DNA from: JAXHUK01 sp034189725
GTDB taxonomy: Bacteria; Chloroflexota; Dehalococcoidia; SZUA-161
Reading direction: 5' to 3'
Assembly: GCA_034189725.1 (NCBI GenBank)
Contig: JAXHUK010000096.1
Span: forward strand, 1-16,677
Length of the DNA: 16,677 nucleotides
Shown here: positions 1-6,787 of the stretch, in pieces
Layout of the letters: each line of letters begins with the position of its first letter
Position numbering within the stretch: the first letter of the stretch is position 1
Translations under genes and position numbers: made by a program
The notes under the pieces: model-generated
Seen by the model: only the letters and a program-made list of their open reading frames with translations
What the model was told of the DNA's origin: nothing
The model's database searches: none

Positions 1-879
1 CAACCAGCGATCATCCTCGTTTTAGGTGATAGAGTGGAACCATTAGCCGCTGTAATTGCCGCTTCAATTATGAACATTCCCGTTGCACATTTGGGCGGAG
101 GCCAAAGCACAGGCGGCATCGATAACTCAATCAGACACGCAATTACCAAGTTTGCACATATACATCTCGCTCGAACGCCATTGCATGCTAAACGACTCCA
201 GCAACTAGGAGAGGAGGAATGGCGAATTCACACGGTAGGCAATGTTTGCCTAGACACTATACTGAATAGCAAACCGATACCACAGAGTGACATAGCAGCA
301 AAATATTCTCTTGACCTGAGCAAGCCTATTATACTCGTAGTATTTCACTCAGATACCCTCGATATAGAAAGCTCGATTGCTCAAGCAAGAAACCTCTGTG
401 AAGCGATAGTTGAACTTAATGAACAAACCATTTTTATCTATCCTAATACGGATGCCGGCGGGAGAGAAATACTTGGGCTAATCAAAGAAACCGCAAACCA
501 CCCTAATATTCAAATCCATGCAAACATACCCCAAAGTGACTACTACGGCATTATGAGAATAGCCGATATTCTAATTGGAAATTCCAGCTCTGGCTCGACA
601 GAAGCCCCGGCCTTTAAGCTTCCTGTAGTAACCATTGGGGACAGGCAAAAAGGACGAGACAGGTTCGAAAACTCCCTTGCTGTGACGAGTGAAAAGAAGC
701 AAATCATGAAAACCGTGAAAATGATATTGACCGATGATGAATATCGTGAAAAGTTAAGAAACTGCTCGGAGATGTATGGGGACGGAAAAACTGGAGAGCG
801 AATCGCCCAAATTTTAGCTGAAATTGCTATTACATCCGAATTAACACGTAAAAATGATAAACTGCTTATGGATAGCTAA
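1..879 (+). CDS. NeuC/LegG-type UDP-sugar 2-epimerase (hydrolysing family), 5'-truncated
   Basis: The reading frame is open from base 1, and the segment GDRVEPLAA is read across the first possible internal start (GTG at 34). The gene therefore begins outside the window, with roughly 80-100 residues missing compared with a usual family length of about 370-390. Visible family marks, numbered from the first visible codon, are GDR.E at 9-13, a glycine-rich stretch followed by IDNSIRHAITK at 40-50, and near the C-terminus GNSSSGSTEAP followed by IGDRQKGR. These are typical of the NeuC/NnaA/LegG branch, which epimerises C2 of a UDP-HexNAc and releases UDP to give a free ManNAc-type sugar. Relatives as I remember them read HGGE..TEGAID where this has GGGQSTGGID, so the substrate may differ. 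The stop codon directly abuts the next ATG, pointing to one operon. The family is secure; the substrate is inferred. Confidence 0.88.
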   Translation, partial: QPAIILVLGDRVEPLAAVIAASIMNIPVAHLGGGQSTGGIDNSIRHAITKFAHIHLARTPLHAKRLQQLGEEEWRIHTVGNVCLDTILNSKPIPQSDIAAKYSLDLSKPIILVVFHSDTLDIESSIAQARNLCEAIVELNEQTIFIYPNTDAGGREILGLIKETANHPNIQIHANIPQSDYYGIMRIADILIGNSSSGSTEAPAFKLPVVTIGDRQKGRDRFENSLAVTSEKKQIMKTVKMILTDDEYREKLRNCSEMYGDGKTGERIAQILAEIAITSELTRKNDKLLMDS

Positions 880-1851
880 ATGACTGAAACGTGGAAAACC
901 GAAATACTTCTTTGTCCTTCATGTCAATCAGATAATTTGAAGGGTGAAATACCACATATCATGTGCGATTCCTGTGGTCATATTCTACATTTTAGTAACA
1001 GCAACATATTACAAGCAACCGTAATCGATAGTACAGGGGTACAGTTTCACGAACAGATGGCAAAAGGAACCACTCTGAGGGAACTACAAAGTAGCCATCT
1101 CCATCTAGCATATTGGGAAACACCATATTACAAGAATGCCATCCAAAATTGGGTATCCAATTTGGCACAGAGTGATAGTGTAGCGCTCGATGTTGGATGT
1201 GGCGATGGACGTTTTACAGACAGTTTAATTAAGTGTGGTGTGGGCAGAGTTGTTGCATCCGACTGCAACTTACATTCCCTTGAATCCCTGGCACTACACG
1301 CAAGTAAAAACGGCTACAGTGATAAATTGCTACTTATACAGTCCGATGCGGAAAAAGTTCCGCTTCATAAAAACAGTTTAGATATTGTGCTTTCTATCGG
1401 AGTCTTATACTACTTGAATGAGCGTTTTGAAAGCGGTCTTTCTTCGATTTTATCTCTACTTAAAGAGGGAGGGCACTTCATCGCATCCGAGCCAGACCTT
1501 GAAGGATGCAGCTTGAAAGCACTCATATTCGAAGGGATCGAAGACTTTGTTTTGACTCTAAAGGGTAAAATGTTCACAGAAACGGTTAATGGAGTTCCAT
1601 TTAAATTTCGCACATTCGATAGAGACGAGATAAAACACATATATAACGAACACGGTTTAGATATCCTTAGTTCTCACGGGCTGTCGATATTCCCGTCACT
1701 CCTGGCAATTGGGAAGAGCCGAAGCATGTTTAACGAGGATGACCTGGCCGCTAATGAAGAGAATTTACGATTGCTTTTGGATCATTACGACCAGAATGGT
1801 TCAGTGTATAAGCATATCATTTGGTTTTGCAGGAAATATCACAACTCCTGA
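880..1851 (+). CDS. Class I SAM-dependent methyltransferase with N-terminal zinc ribbon
   Basis: This 323-residue protein opens with a probable zinc ribbon: CPSC at 12-15 and CDSC at 29-32. A Rossmann methyltransferase core follows, with motif I ALDVGCGDGR at 102-111, an acidic residue after strand 2 (D128), a DAE segment at 156-158 and a motif IV-like LDIVLSIGVLYYL at 167-179. This is the Methyltransf_11 type that methylates small molecules or sugars using S-adenosylmethionine. The ATG immediately follows the TAA of the epimerase gene (no spacer), so it is probably translated by coupling. Its place in a sugar operon suggests O- or N-methylation of the glycan building block or of the polymer end, but the acceptor cannot be read from sequence. 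Methyltransferases with a similar ribbon also act on rRNA (RlmA type), which remains an alternative. Confidence 0.85.
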   Translation: MTETWKTEILLCPSCQSDNLKGEIPHIMCDSCGHILHFSNSNILQATVIDSTGVQFHEQMAKGTTLRELQSSHLHLAYWETPYYKNAIQNWVSNLAQSDSVALDVGCGDGRFTDSLIKCGVGRVVASDCNLHSLESLALHASKNGYSDKLLLIQSDAEKVPLHKNSLDIVLSIGVLYYLNERFESGLSSILSLLKEGGHFIASEPDLEGCSLKALIFEGIEDFVLTLKGKMFTETVNGVPFKFRTFDRDEIKHIYNEHGLDILSSHGLSIFPSLLAIGKSRSMFNEDDLAANEENLRLLLDHYDQNGSVYKHIIWFCRKYHNS

Positions 1852-1880
1852 TACTACGTGTGATACCCCATTTTACTCCA

Positions 1881-2660
1881 ATGAAACGAAAAATCATCTT
1901 ATTTGGTAACATACCACTGGCAACCAAAATACTCATGCTCCTTTTATCTCACGTCAATGCGGATGTAAAAGGTGTGGTTTGTGAGAAAAAGTCCGTAACA
2001 TATAACTATCACTACTTTGTTGAACCCTGTGTTTACGATTACGCCACGGAAAGAAACATACCGATATTTGATTTGGATGAACTCGCCAATACGTTCAGTG
2101 AAAGGGAATTGTTTTTAGGATTCTCTGGTAGATATCCTAAAATTCTGAATAAGAACATCCTTAACCTATTCTCCAAAGGGGTAATAAACTGCCACGGTGG
2201 ACCACTACCGAAATATAGAGGTGTCAACATAAGTAATCATGTCATATTAAACAACGAATCTCGATCAACCGGGACTCTCCACTATATGCGTGAAGGTATA
2301 GATACAGGGCCAATAATTGGTAGAATGTGGTTTCCGATAGAACCGGATGATACTGCATACAACGTTTTCTGCAAAACTCAACAATCATTATGGGATTTAA
2401 TACAAGACAATATCGATAGTATCCTCGAGGATCGAGATGAGGGCATTGAACAGGAATTATTGATTACAAACGGAGAGAGTGTCGGTTATTATAAGAAAAC
2501 TGATCTGGACAAATACCGAAAGGTGAAACCCGATTATCCAACTGACTATCTATACAGGGTTGCGAGGGCCTTTGATTTTCCTGAGCATGAACCCGCTTAC
2601 TTTGAGCATAATGGCAAAAAAATATATTTAACTACAACCTTACGCCACGGAGACCAATGA
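1881..2660 (+). CDS. Formyltransferase (Fmt/ArnA-type fold), probable sugar N-formyltransferase
   Basis: The product is 259 residues from the ATG at 1881. An in-frame ATG at 1821 exists but lies inside the upstream gene and adds a non-homologous tail. The formyl_trans_N fold starts at once with KIILFGN. The catalytic triad of the family is visible: N103 and H105 in INCHGGPLPKYRG, and D141 in GIDTGPI. In methionyl-tRNA formyltransferase the equivalent segment is usually N.H.SLLP.YRG, so the HGG variant is a sequence oddity. A short C-terminal part (about 205-259, with FDFPEHEPAYF) replaces the tRNA-binding domain, so a small amino-sugar acceptor and an N10-formyl-tetrahydrofolate donor are more likely than Met-tRNA. 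The next gene overlaps it by ATGA. In the operon it could take the place of the usual N-acetyltransferase. The acceptor is inferred. Confidence 0.85.
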   Translation: MKRKIILFGNIPLATKILMLLLSHVNADVKGVVCEKKSVTYNYHYFVEPCVYDYATERNIPIFDLDELANTFSERELFLGFSGRYPKILNKNILNLFSKGVINCHGGPLPKYRGVNISNHVILNNESRSTGTLHYMREGIDTGPIIGRMWFPIEPDDTAYNVFCKTQQSLWDLIQDNIDSILEDRDEGIEQELLITNGESVGYYKKTDLDKYRKVKPDYPTDYLYRVARAFDFPEHEPAYFEHNGKKIYLTTTLRHGDQ

Positions 2661-3646
2661 TTGGTATGAGACTCGAAGAAATCCCGAGAATAAACTATTG
2701 TTTTCTGCCAACCCCTTTAGAGAAGCTAAATACCGTTAGCAAAATGTACAATTGTACGATTCTTATAAAGAGAGATGATTTAACAGGACACTGCTTCGGT
2801 GGTAATAAGGAGAGAAAACTAGAATTTATCCTGGCCGACGCAGTCAAAAACAACGCCACCGTGATAGTAACTGTCGGAGCACTCCAATCCAATCATTGCA
2901 GGATGACAACTTCTATTGCTACTAGCCTTGGGTTCAAGGTAGAACTAATACTGATAAGTGACGGGGATGAAGAGCTAGAAAGAGAAGGCAACTACTTTCT
3001 CGATGTACTAATGGGCGCAAAGATACACATAGTGACGCCAAATAAAGTACAGAATAAAATTGCAGAGTTAATGGATCATCTTCGTAAAAACGGTGAAAAG
3101 CCTTACTTTATAGAAGGTGGTGGCCACAATGTTTTGGGAACAATTGGTTATATCTACGCAATTGAAGAAATTAAAAGACAAACCGCTGAGATTGGACTCA
3201 CACCAGACTGTATACTGCTACCTACGGGAACAGGAACAACTCAGGCTGGATTAATCTTAGGCTCAAGGCTACTCCATTACGATGTCGAAATAATTGGTAT
3301 AAGTGTGGCGAGAAAAACAGAGCGATGCGTTACTGAAATCGCCACCACCATACGCAACACAGGTGAGTATCTCGGGGTCGATACTGCCCACTACGACTCC
3401 TACATAAGGGTTTACGACGAATATATTGGCCAAGCTTATGGAATTCCAACAGGTGCAAGTATGGAAACACTACAATTGATGGCACACAAGGAAGGCCTGA
3501 TACTGGACCCCATATACAATGCGAAAGCAGCAGCCGGAATGTTCAACCTGATCTCGAAAGGAGAACTCAGTGGCAATGTAATTTATTGGAACACCGGTGG
3601 GCTTCCCGCTTTGTTTACAGAAAAATACTATTCATGGCCTATGTAA
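2657..3646 (+). CDS. PLP-dependent D-cysteine desulfhydrase / ACC deaminase-family enzyme
   Basis: This 329-residue fold-type II PLP enzyme is close to the usual family length. The PLP lysine is K51 in GGNKERKLE, and S78 lies in QSNH; both match the numbering used for ACC deaminase. The phosphate loop TGTGTTQAG is at 190-198. Active-site tyrosines align at Y261 (YGIPTG) and Y287 (DPIYNAK). The two positions that separate ACC deaminase (Glu, Leu) from D-cysteine desulfhydrase (Ser, Thr) appear here as N288 and T313. It is thus not a classic ACC deaminase and is nearer the desulfhydrase side. Family reactions are beta-eliminations or ring opening giving a 2-oxo acid and ammonia. The ATG overlaps the preceding stop (ATGA), so it is firmly part of the sugar operon, where such an enzyme is unexpected. 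The actual substrate is unknown. Confidence 0.85.
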   Translation: MIGMRLEEIPRINYCFLPTPLEKLNTVSKMYNCTILIKRDDLTGHCFGGNKERKLEFILADAVKNNATVIVTVGALQSNHCRMTTSIATSLGFKVELILISDGDEELEREGNYFLDVLMGAKIHIVTPNKVQNKIAELMDHLRKNGEKPYFIEGGGHNVLGTIGYIYAIEEIKRQTAEIGLTPDCILLPTGTGTTQAGLILGSRLLHYDVEIIGISVARKTERCVTEIATTIRNTGEYLGVDTAHYDSYIRVYDEYIGQAYGIPTGASMETLQLMAHKEGLILDPIYNAKAAAGMFNLISKGELSGNVIYWNTGGLPALFTEKYYSWPM

Positions 3647-3647
3647 A

Positions 3648-4613
3648 ATGAATGTTTTAATAACTGCAGCAGGCATAAGAGGATACCTAATAAAGTATTT
3701 CCGGGAAGCATGTGGGGATAGCGGTAAAATATTCGCGGCTGACTGCAGCGGCTATTCGCCTGCTCTTTACGACGCCGAAGGCTATTTCTTAATACCTGAA
3801 GCAGGTGACACGAATTATGTCAACGAACTCATCAAGCTATGCGAGGCAAACGATATCGATGGAGTTGTCTCCCTGAGCGACATAGAATTGCCTATCCTGG
3901 CAAAACACAAGAGCAGATTCTCTGAAAAAGGAATTCAGGTCATTATCTCCGACCCTGAGGTAATAGATATTTGCTATGACAAATATAAAACCTTTTTGTT
4001 CCTAAAGGAAAAGGGGTTTTCGGCACCGAAGACATTTGTTTCCCCGGAAGAAGCGATAGCGGAAATTGAAAAGGGCGGTCTTGAATTCCCTGTATTAGTA
4101 AAGCCCCGCAAAGGAAGTGCCAGTATTGGCATCAAAACGGTATCCAGCGTACCAGAGCTTCACAACGAATTCGGCAACAGGAACGACGCTATCATTCAAG
4201 AATTCATACTTGGTGATGAGTATGGCATAGACGTCTTTGGCAATTCTGACCTGAGACCTGTAGCTGTCTTCGCAAAGAAAAAAATCAAAATGAGAGCAGG
4301 TGAAACAGACAAAGCAATCAGTATTTACGATGAGAAGATGATGCAGATTGCTAGTGATCTAGCAAATAGACTGGGGCTATACGGCCCTGCGGATATCGAC
4401 GCATTCAAACGAGATGATGAGTACATAATCATGGAAATAAATCCCCGGTTTGGAGGGGGATATCCGCTATCCCATGCAATAGGAGCTGATTTTCCCAGTA
4501 AAGTCATCTCTCTGATTAAGAGAGAGAAACTAGAACCCAACTATACAGTTTACCCCGACAATATTCTCATGATGAAGCAATACGAAATAGTAATAAAGAA
4601 GCTGGAGGACTAG
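3648..4613 (+). CDS. ATP-grasp ligase (carbamoyl-phosphate-synthase-like)
   Basis: The product is 321 residues from the ATG at 3648, one base after the upstream stop; an earlier in-frame ATG at 3597 lies inside the PLP-enzyme gene. The N-terminal pre-ATP-grasp Rossmann part begins MNVLITAAGIRG, with D32 ending the second strand. The ATP-grasp core has K152 in FPVLVKPRKGSASIG, the hinge and metal region EFILGDEYGIDVF at 185-197, and the Mg-binding signature MEINPRFGGGYP at 262-273 (E263, N265). Such enzymes activate a carboxylate as an acyl phosphate and join it to an amine or similar nucleophile. In carbohydrate loci these short carB-like ligases are common but mostly unassigned. Here one could attach an amino acid or other acid to an amino sugar. 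The fold is secure; the substrates are inferred. Confidence 0.82.
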   Translation: MNVLITAAGIRGYLIKYFREACGDSGKIFAADCSGYSPALYDAEGYFLIPEAGDTNYVNELIKLCEANDIDGVVSLSDIELPILAKHKSRFSEKGIQVIISDPEVIDICYDKYKTFLFLKEKGFSAPKTFVSPEEAIAEIEKGGLEFPVLVKPRKGSASIGIKTVSSVPELHNEFGNRNDAIIQEFILGDEYGIDVFGNSDLRPVAVFAKKKIKMRAGETDKAISIYDEKMMQIASDLANRLGLYGPADIDAFKRDDEYIIMEINPRFGGGYPLSHAIGADFPSKVISLIKREKLEPNYTVYPDNILMMKQYEIVIKKLED

Positions 4614-4621
4614 GAAAAAGG

Positions 4622-5752
4622 ATGGCTTGGAAAATCCCTCTTTTCAAGATACACTGGGACGAAGAAGATATCAAGATGGTTACAGAAACCATCCGCCGGG
4701 GCATGTTCTGGGCAATCGGCCCCAATGTCGAGAGCTTTGAGAAAATGCTCTCGGAATATGTCGGGGCAAAATACGCTTTAGCTTTCAACTCAGGCACATC
4801 AGCCCTTCATGCCACCCTTCTAGCATACGGCATCGGGCACGGAGACGAGGTTATTGTTCCTTCTTTCACCTTCATTGCCACCGCGAATGCTCCCCTTTTC
4901 GTGGGAGCTAAACCCGTCTTTGCCGACATCGAACAAAGGACTTTCGGCCTTGACCCTGAAGACATAGAAAAAAAGATCACTCCTGAAACGAAGGTGATAA
5001 TTCCCATCCATTACGGCGGTTCACCCTGTTTTATACAAGAGCTAAAGCAGATCGCTAAGAGATACAACCTGATTCTCATCGAGGACGCAGCCGAATCCCT
5101 TGGTGCTACTGTTGACAACAAGAAAGTGGGAGTCTTCGGTGACTGCGGTATTCTTAGCTTCTGCTCTAACAAGGTAATCACGACGGGAGAGGGAGGAGCG
5201 GTGGTTACTGATTCCGCAGAGATATATGAAAAGCTCAAGCTGATAAGGTCTCATGGTAGAGCGGAGACAGCTAATTACTTTTCCTCAACTGAATATATGG
5301 ACTATACTACTTTAGGCTATAATTTTCGTATGTCGGATATCACTGCTGCCTTGGGTATCGCCCAGCTTGAGAAAATAGATGAGATTATCAAGATGAGGAG
5401 AAGGAATGCTGACAGGATGTCCACACGCCTATCAGGAGTTGCTGAAATAGAGATCATTCGTCCCCCGGAGAATTTCTTTCATGTGTATCAACTATATACC
5501 ATCAGGATAAAAGAGGGACAGAAGCAACGGGATGCTCTATCATCTCATCTCAGCAAGCAAGGAATTATGACAAAGGTATACTTTACCCCAACTCACCTCA
5601 CTCACTTCTACAAGAATAAATTGGGGTATAACTGCATACTACCGACCAGTGAAAGAATTTCCGAGCAGGTTTTGACTCTACCAATGTACCCGTCGCTGTC
5701 AGAAGACGAGATAGACTATATTGCAGATCAGGTTATCGCATTCTTCTCCTAG
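4622..5752 (+). CDS. DegT/DnrJ/EryC1/StrS-family nucleotide-sugar aminotransferase
   Basis: This is a 376-residue fold-type I PLP aminotransferase of normal length. Family marks are FNSGTSALHA at 55-64, PSFTFIATANA at 80-90, the PLP-pairing D155 in IEDAAES, the Schiff-base lysine K184 in FCSNKVITTGEGG, and a late YNFRMSDI..ALG.AQL segment. These enzymes transfer an amino group, normally from glutamate, to the 4-keto (sometimes 3-keto) carbon of a nucleotide sugar. The natural partner is the 4,6-dehydratase encoded next, giving a UDP-4-amino-4,6-dideoxy-HexNAc of the kind used for bacillosamine or legionaminic acid. The start is 8 bases after the ATP-grasp stop, with purine-rich sequence (AGGAAAAAGG) just before it. 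The exact sugar and carbon position are inferred. Confidence 0.92.
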   Translation: MAWKIPLFKIHWDEEDIKMVTETIRRGMFWAIGPNVESFEKMLSEYVGAKYALAFNSGTSALHATLLAYGIGHGDEVIVPSFTFIATANAPLFVGAKPVFADIEQRTFGLDPEDIEKKITPETKVIIPIHYGGSPCFIQELKQIAKRYNLILIEDAAESLGATVDNKKVGVFGDCGILSFCSNKVITTGEGGAVVTDSAEIYEKLKLIRSHGRAETANYFSSTEYMDYTTLGYNFRMSDITAALGIAQLEKIDEIIKMRRRNADRMSTRLSGVAEIEIIRPPENFFHVYQLYTIRIKEGQKQRDALSSHLSKQGIMTKVYFTPTHLTHFYKNKLGYNCILPTSERISEQVLTLPMYPSLSEDEIDYIADQVIAFFS

Positions 5753-5776
5753 AAGAATGAATGAGGGGGGAAACAC

Positions 5777-6787
5777 ATGCCTCACATGTTCAAAAACAAA
5801 AGCATACTGGTAACAGGAGGAACTGGGTCAATAGGCAATGAGATAGTGCGAAGAGTGTTGCAATACGAGCCGCGGGTAGTAAGAGTCTTCAGCACTGACG
5901 AGAATGCCCTTTTCCACATGGAGCAAGAGCTACAAGGCCACCAAAGGGTGAGATTCCTGATAGGTGATGTTAGAGATGTTGCGCGAGTCAAAAGAGCTGT
6001 AGAGGGCATAGACTTTGTATTTCACGCCGCAGCTTTGAAACATGTTCCCCTGTGTGAATATAATCCTTTCGAAGCCGTAAAAACAAACGTACTCGGAACA
6101 CAAAACCTCATTGAAGCGGTAATGGAGAATGAAAATATCGAAAAAGTGATTACCATAAGCACCGATAAGGCCATTAATCCGGTCAACGTCATGGGCGCTA
6201 CCAAGCTGCTTGCTGAGAGATTAACAATATCAGCCAACTACTACAAAGGTGCGAGAAAAACGGTCTTCTCCTGCATCAGATTTGGCAATGTTCTAAATTC
6301 GAGAGGATCAGTTGTGCCCCTGTTTAGAGAGCAAATCAAAAAAGGGGGGCCAGTCACAATCACAGATCCCGGCATGACACGGTTTGTGATGAGTATACAC
6401 GAAGCCATCGACCTGGTTTTTAAAGCCGCCGAGATAGCCAGGGGGGGCGAGGTATTTATCCTCAAAATGCCTGCCCTGTATATTAATGACTTGGCAGAAG
6501 TAATGATCGAAGAACTAGCGCCTCAGTACGGTTATGACCCCAAAAGCATTATGGTAGAAATAAGCGGTAAGAGGCCCGGTGAGAAGACCTACGAGGAGTT
6601 ATTGACCCGGGATGAAGCCCTGAACGCCTCAGAGGCCGATGAATTATTCATTCTCTCGCAAGGTGCTGGCAATCAACAGCGCGAAAAGACATCAATAGAA
6701 GAGTATAGATCTGACAAGGATGCAGTTCTACTAGCCAAAAAGGAAATAAAAGAAATGCTGAAGGAGTATCTGTCTCAACCTCTCTGA
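5777..6787 (+). CDS. CapD/PglF/FlaA1-type nucleotide-sugar 4,6-dehydratase (extended SDR)
   Basis: This 336-residue soluble, single-domain member of the Polysacc_synt_2 family has the NAD(P) loop TGGTGSIG at 13-20, HAAALKHVP at 83-91, the family-specific catalytic STDKA at 128-132 (D130, K131) and NVMGATK at 137-143. The usual SDR Tyr of YxxxK is Met here (M139, with K143). That is known for the WbpM/PglF/CapE members, whereas PseB/FlaA1 keeps Tyr. The enzyme should turn UDP-GlcNAc into the 4-keto-6-deoxy sugar that feeds the adjacent aminotransferase. The start is supported by a G-run (5765-5770) six bases upstream; a second ATG at 5786 is possible. Its last 13 bases overlap the convergent flippase gene. 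The family is secure; 5-epimerising versus retaining activity is not settled by sequence. Confidence 0.92.
   Translation: MPHMFKNKSILVTGGTGSIGNEIVRRVLQYEPRVVRVFSTDENALFHMEQELQGHQRVRFLIGDVRDVARVKRAVEGIDFVFHAAALKHVPLCEYNPFEAVKTNVLGTQNLIEAVMENENIEKVITISTDKAINPVNVMGATKLLAERLTISANYYKGARKTVFSCIRFGNVLNSRGSVVPLFREQIKKGGPVTITDPGMTRFVMSIHEAIDLVFKAAEIARGGEVFILKMPALYINDLAEVMIEELAPQYGYDPKSIMVEISGKRPGEKTYEELLTRDEALNASEADELFILSQGAGNQQREKTSIEEYRSDKDAVLLAKKEIKEMLKEYLSQPL

Noticed and set aside
1821..1880. Longer formyltransferase starting at 1821
   Set aside because: It overlaps the methyltransferase gene and adds 20 residues before the normal KIILFGN beginning of the fold.
1..6787. Phage, insertion sequence or integrase as the carrier of the sugar locus
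   Set aside because: No transposase, integrase, long inverted repeat or tRNA attachment site is seen; composition alone is only weak evidence of transfer.
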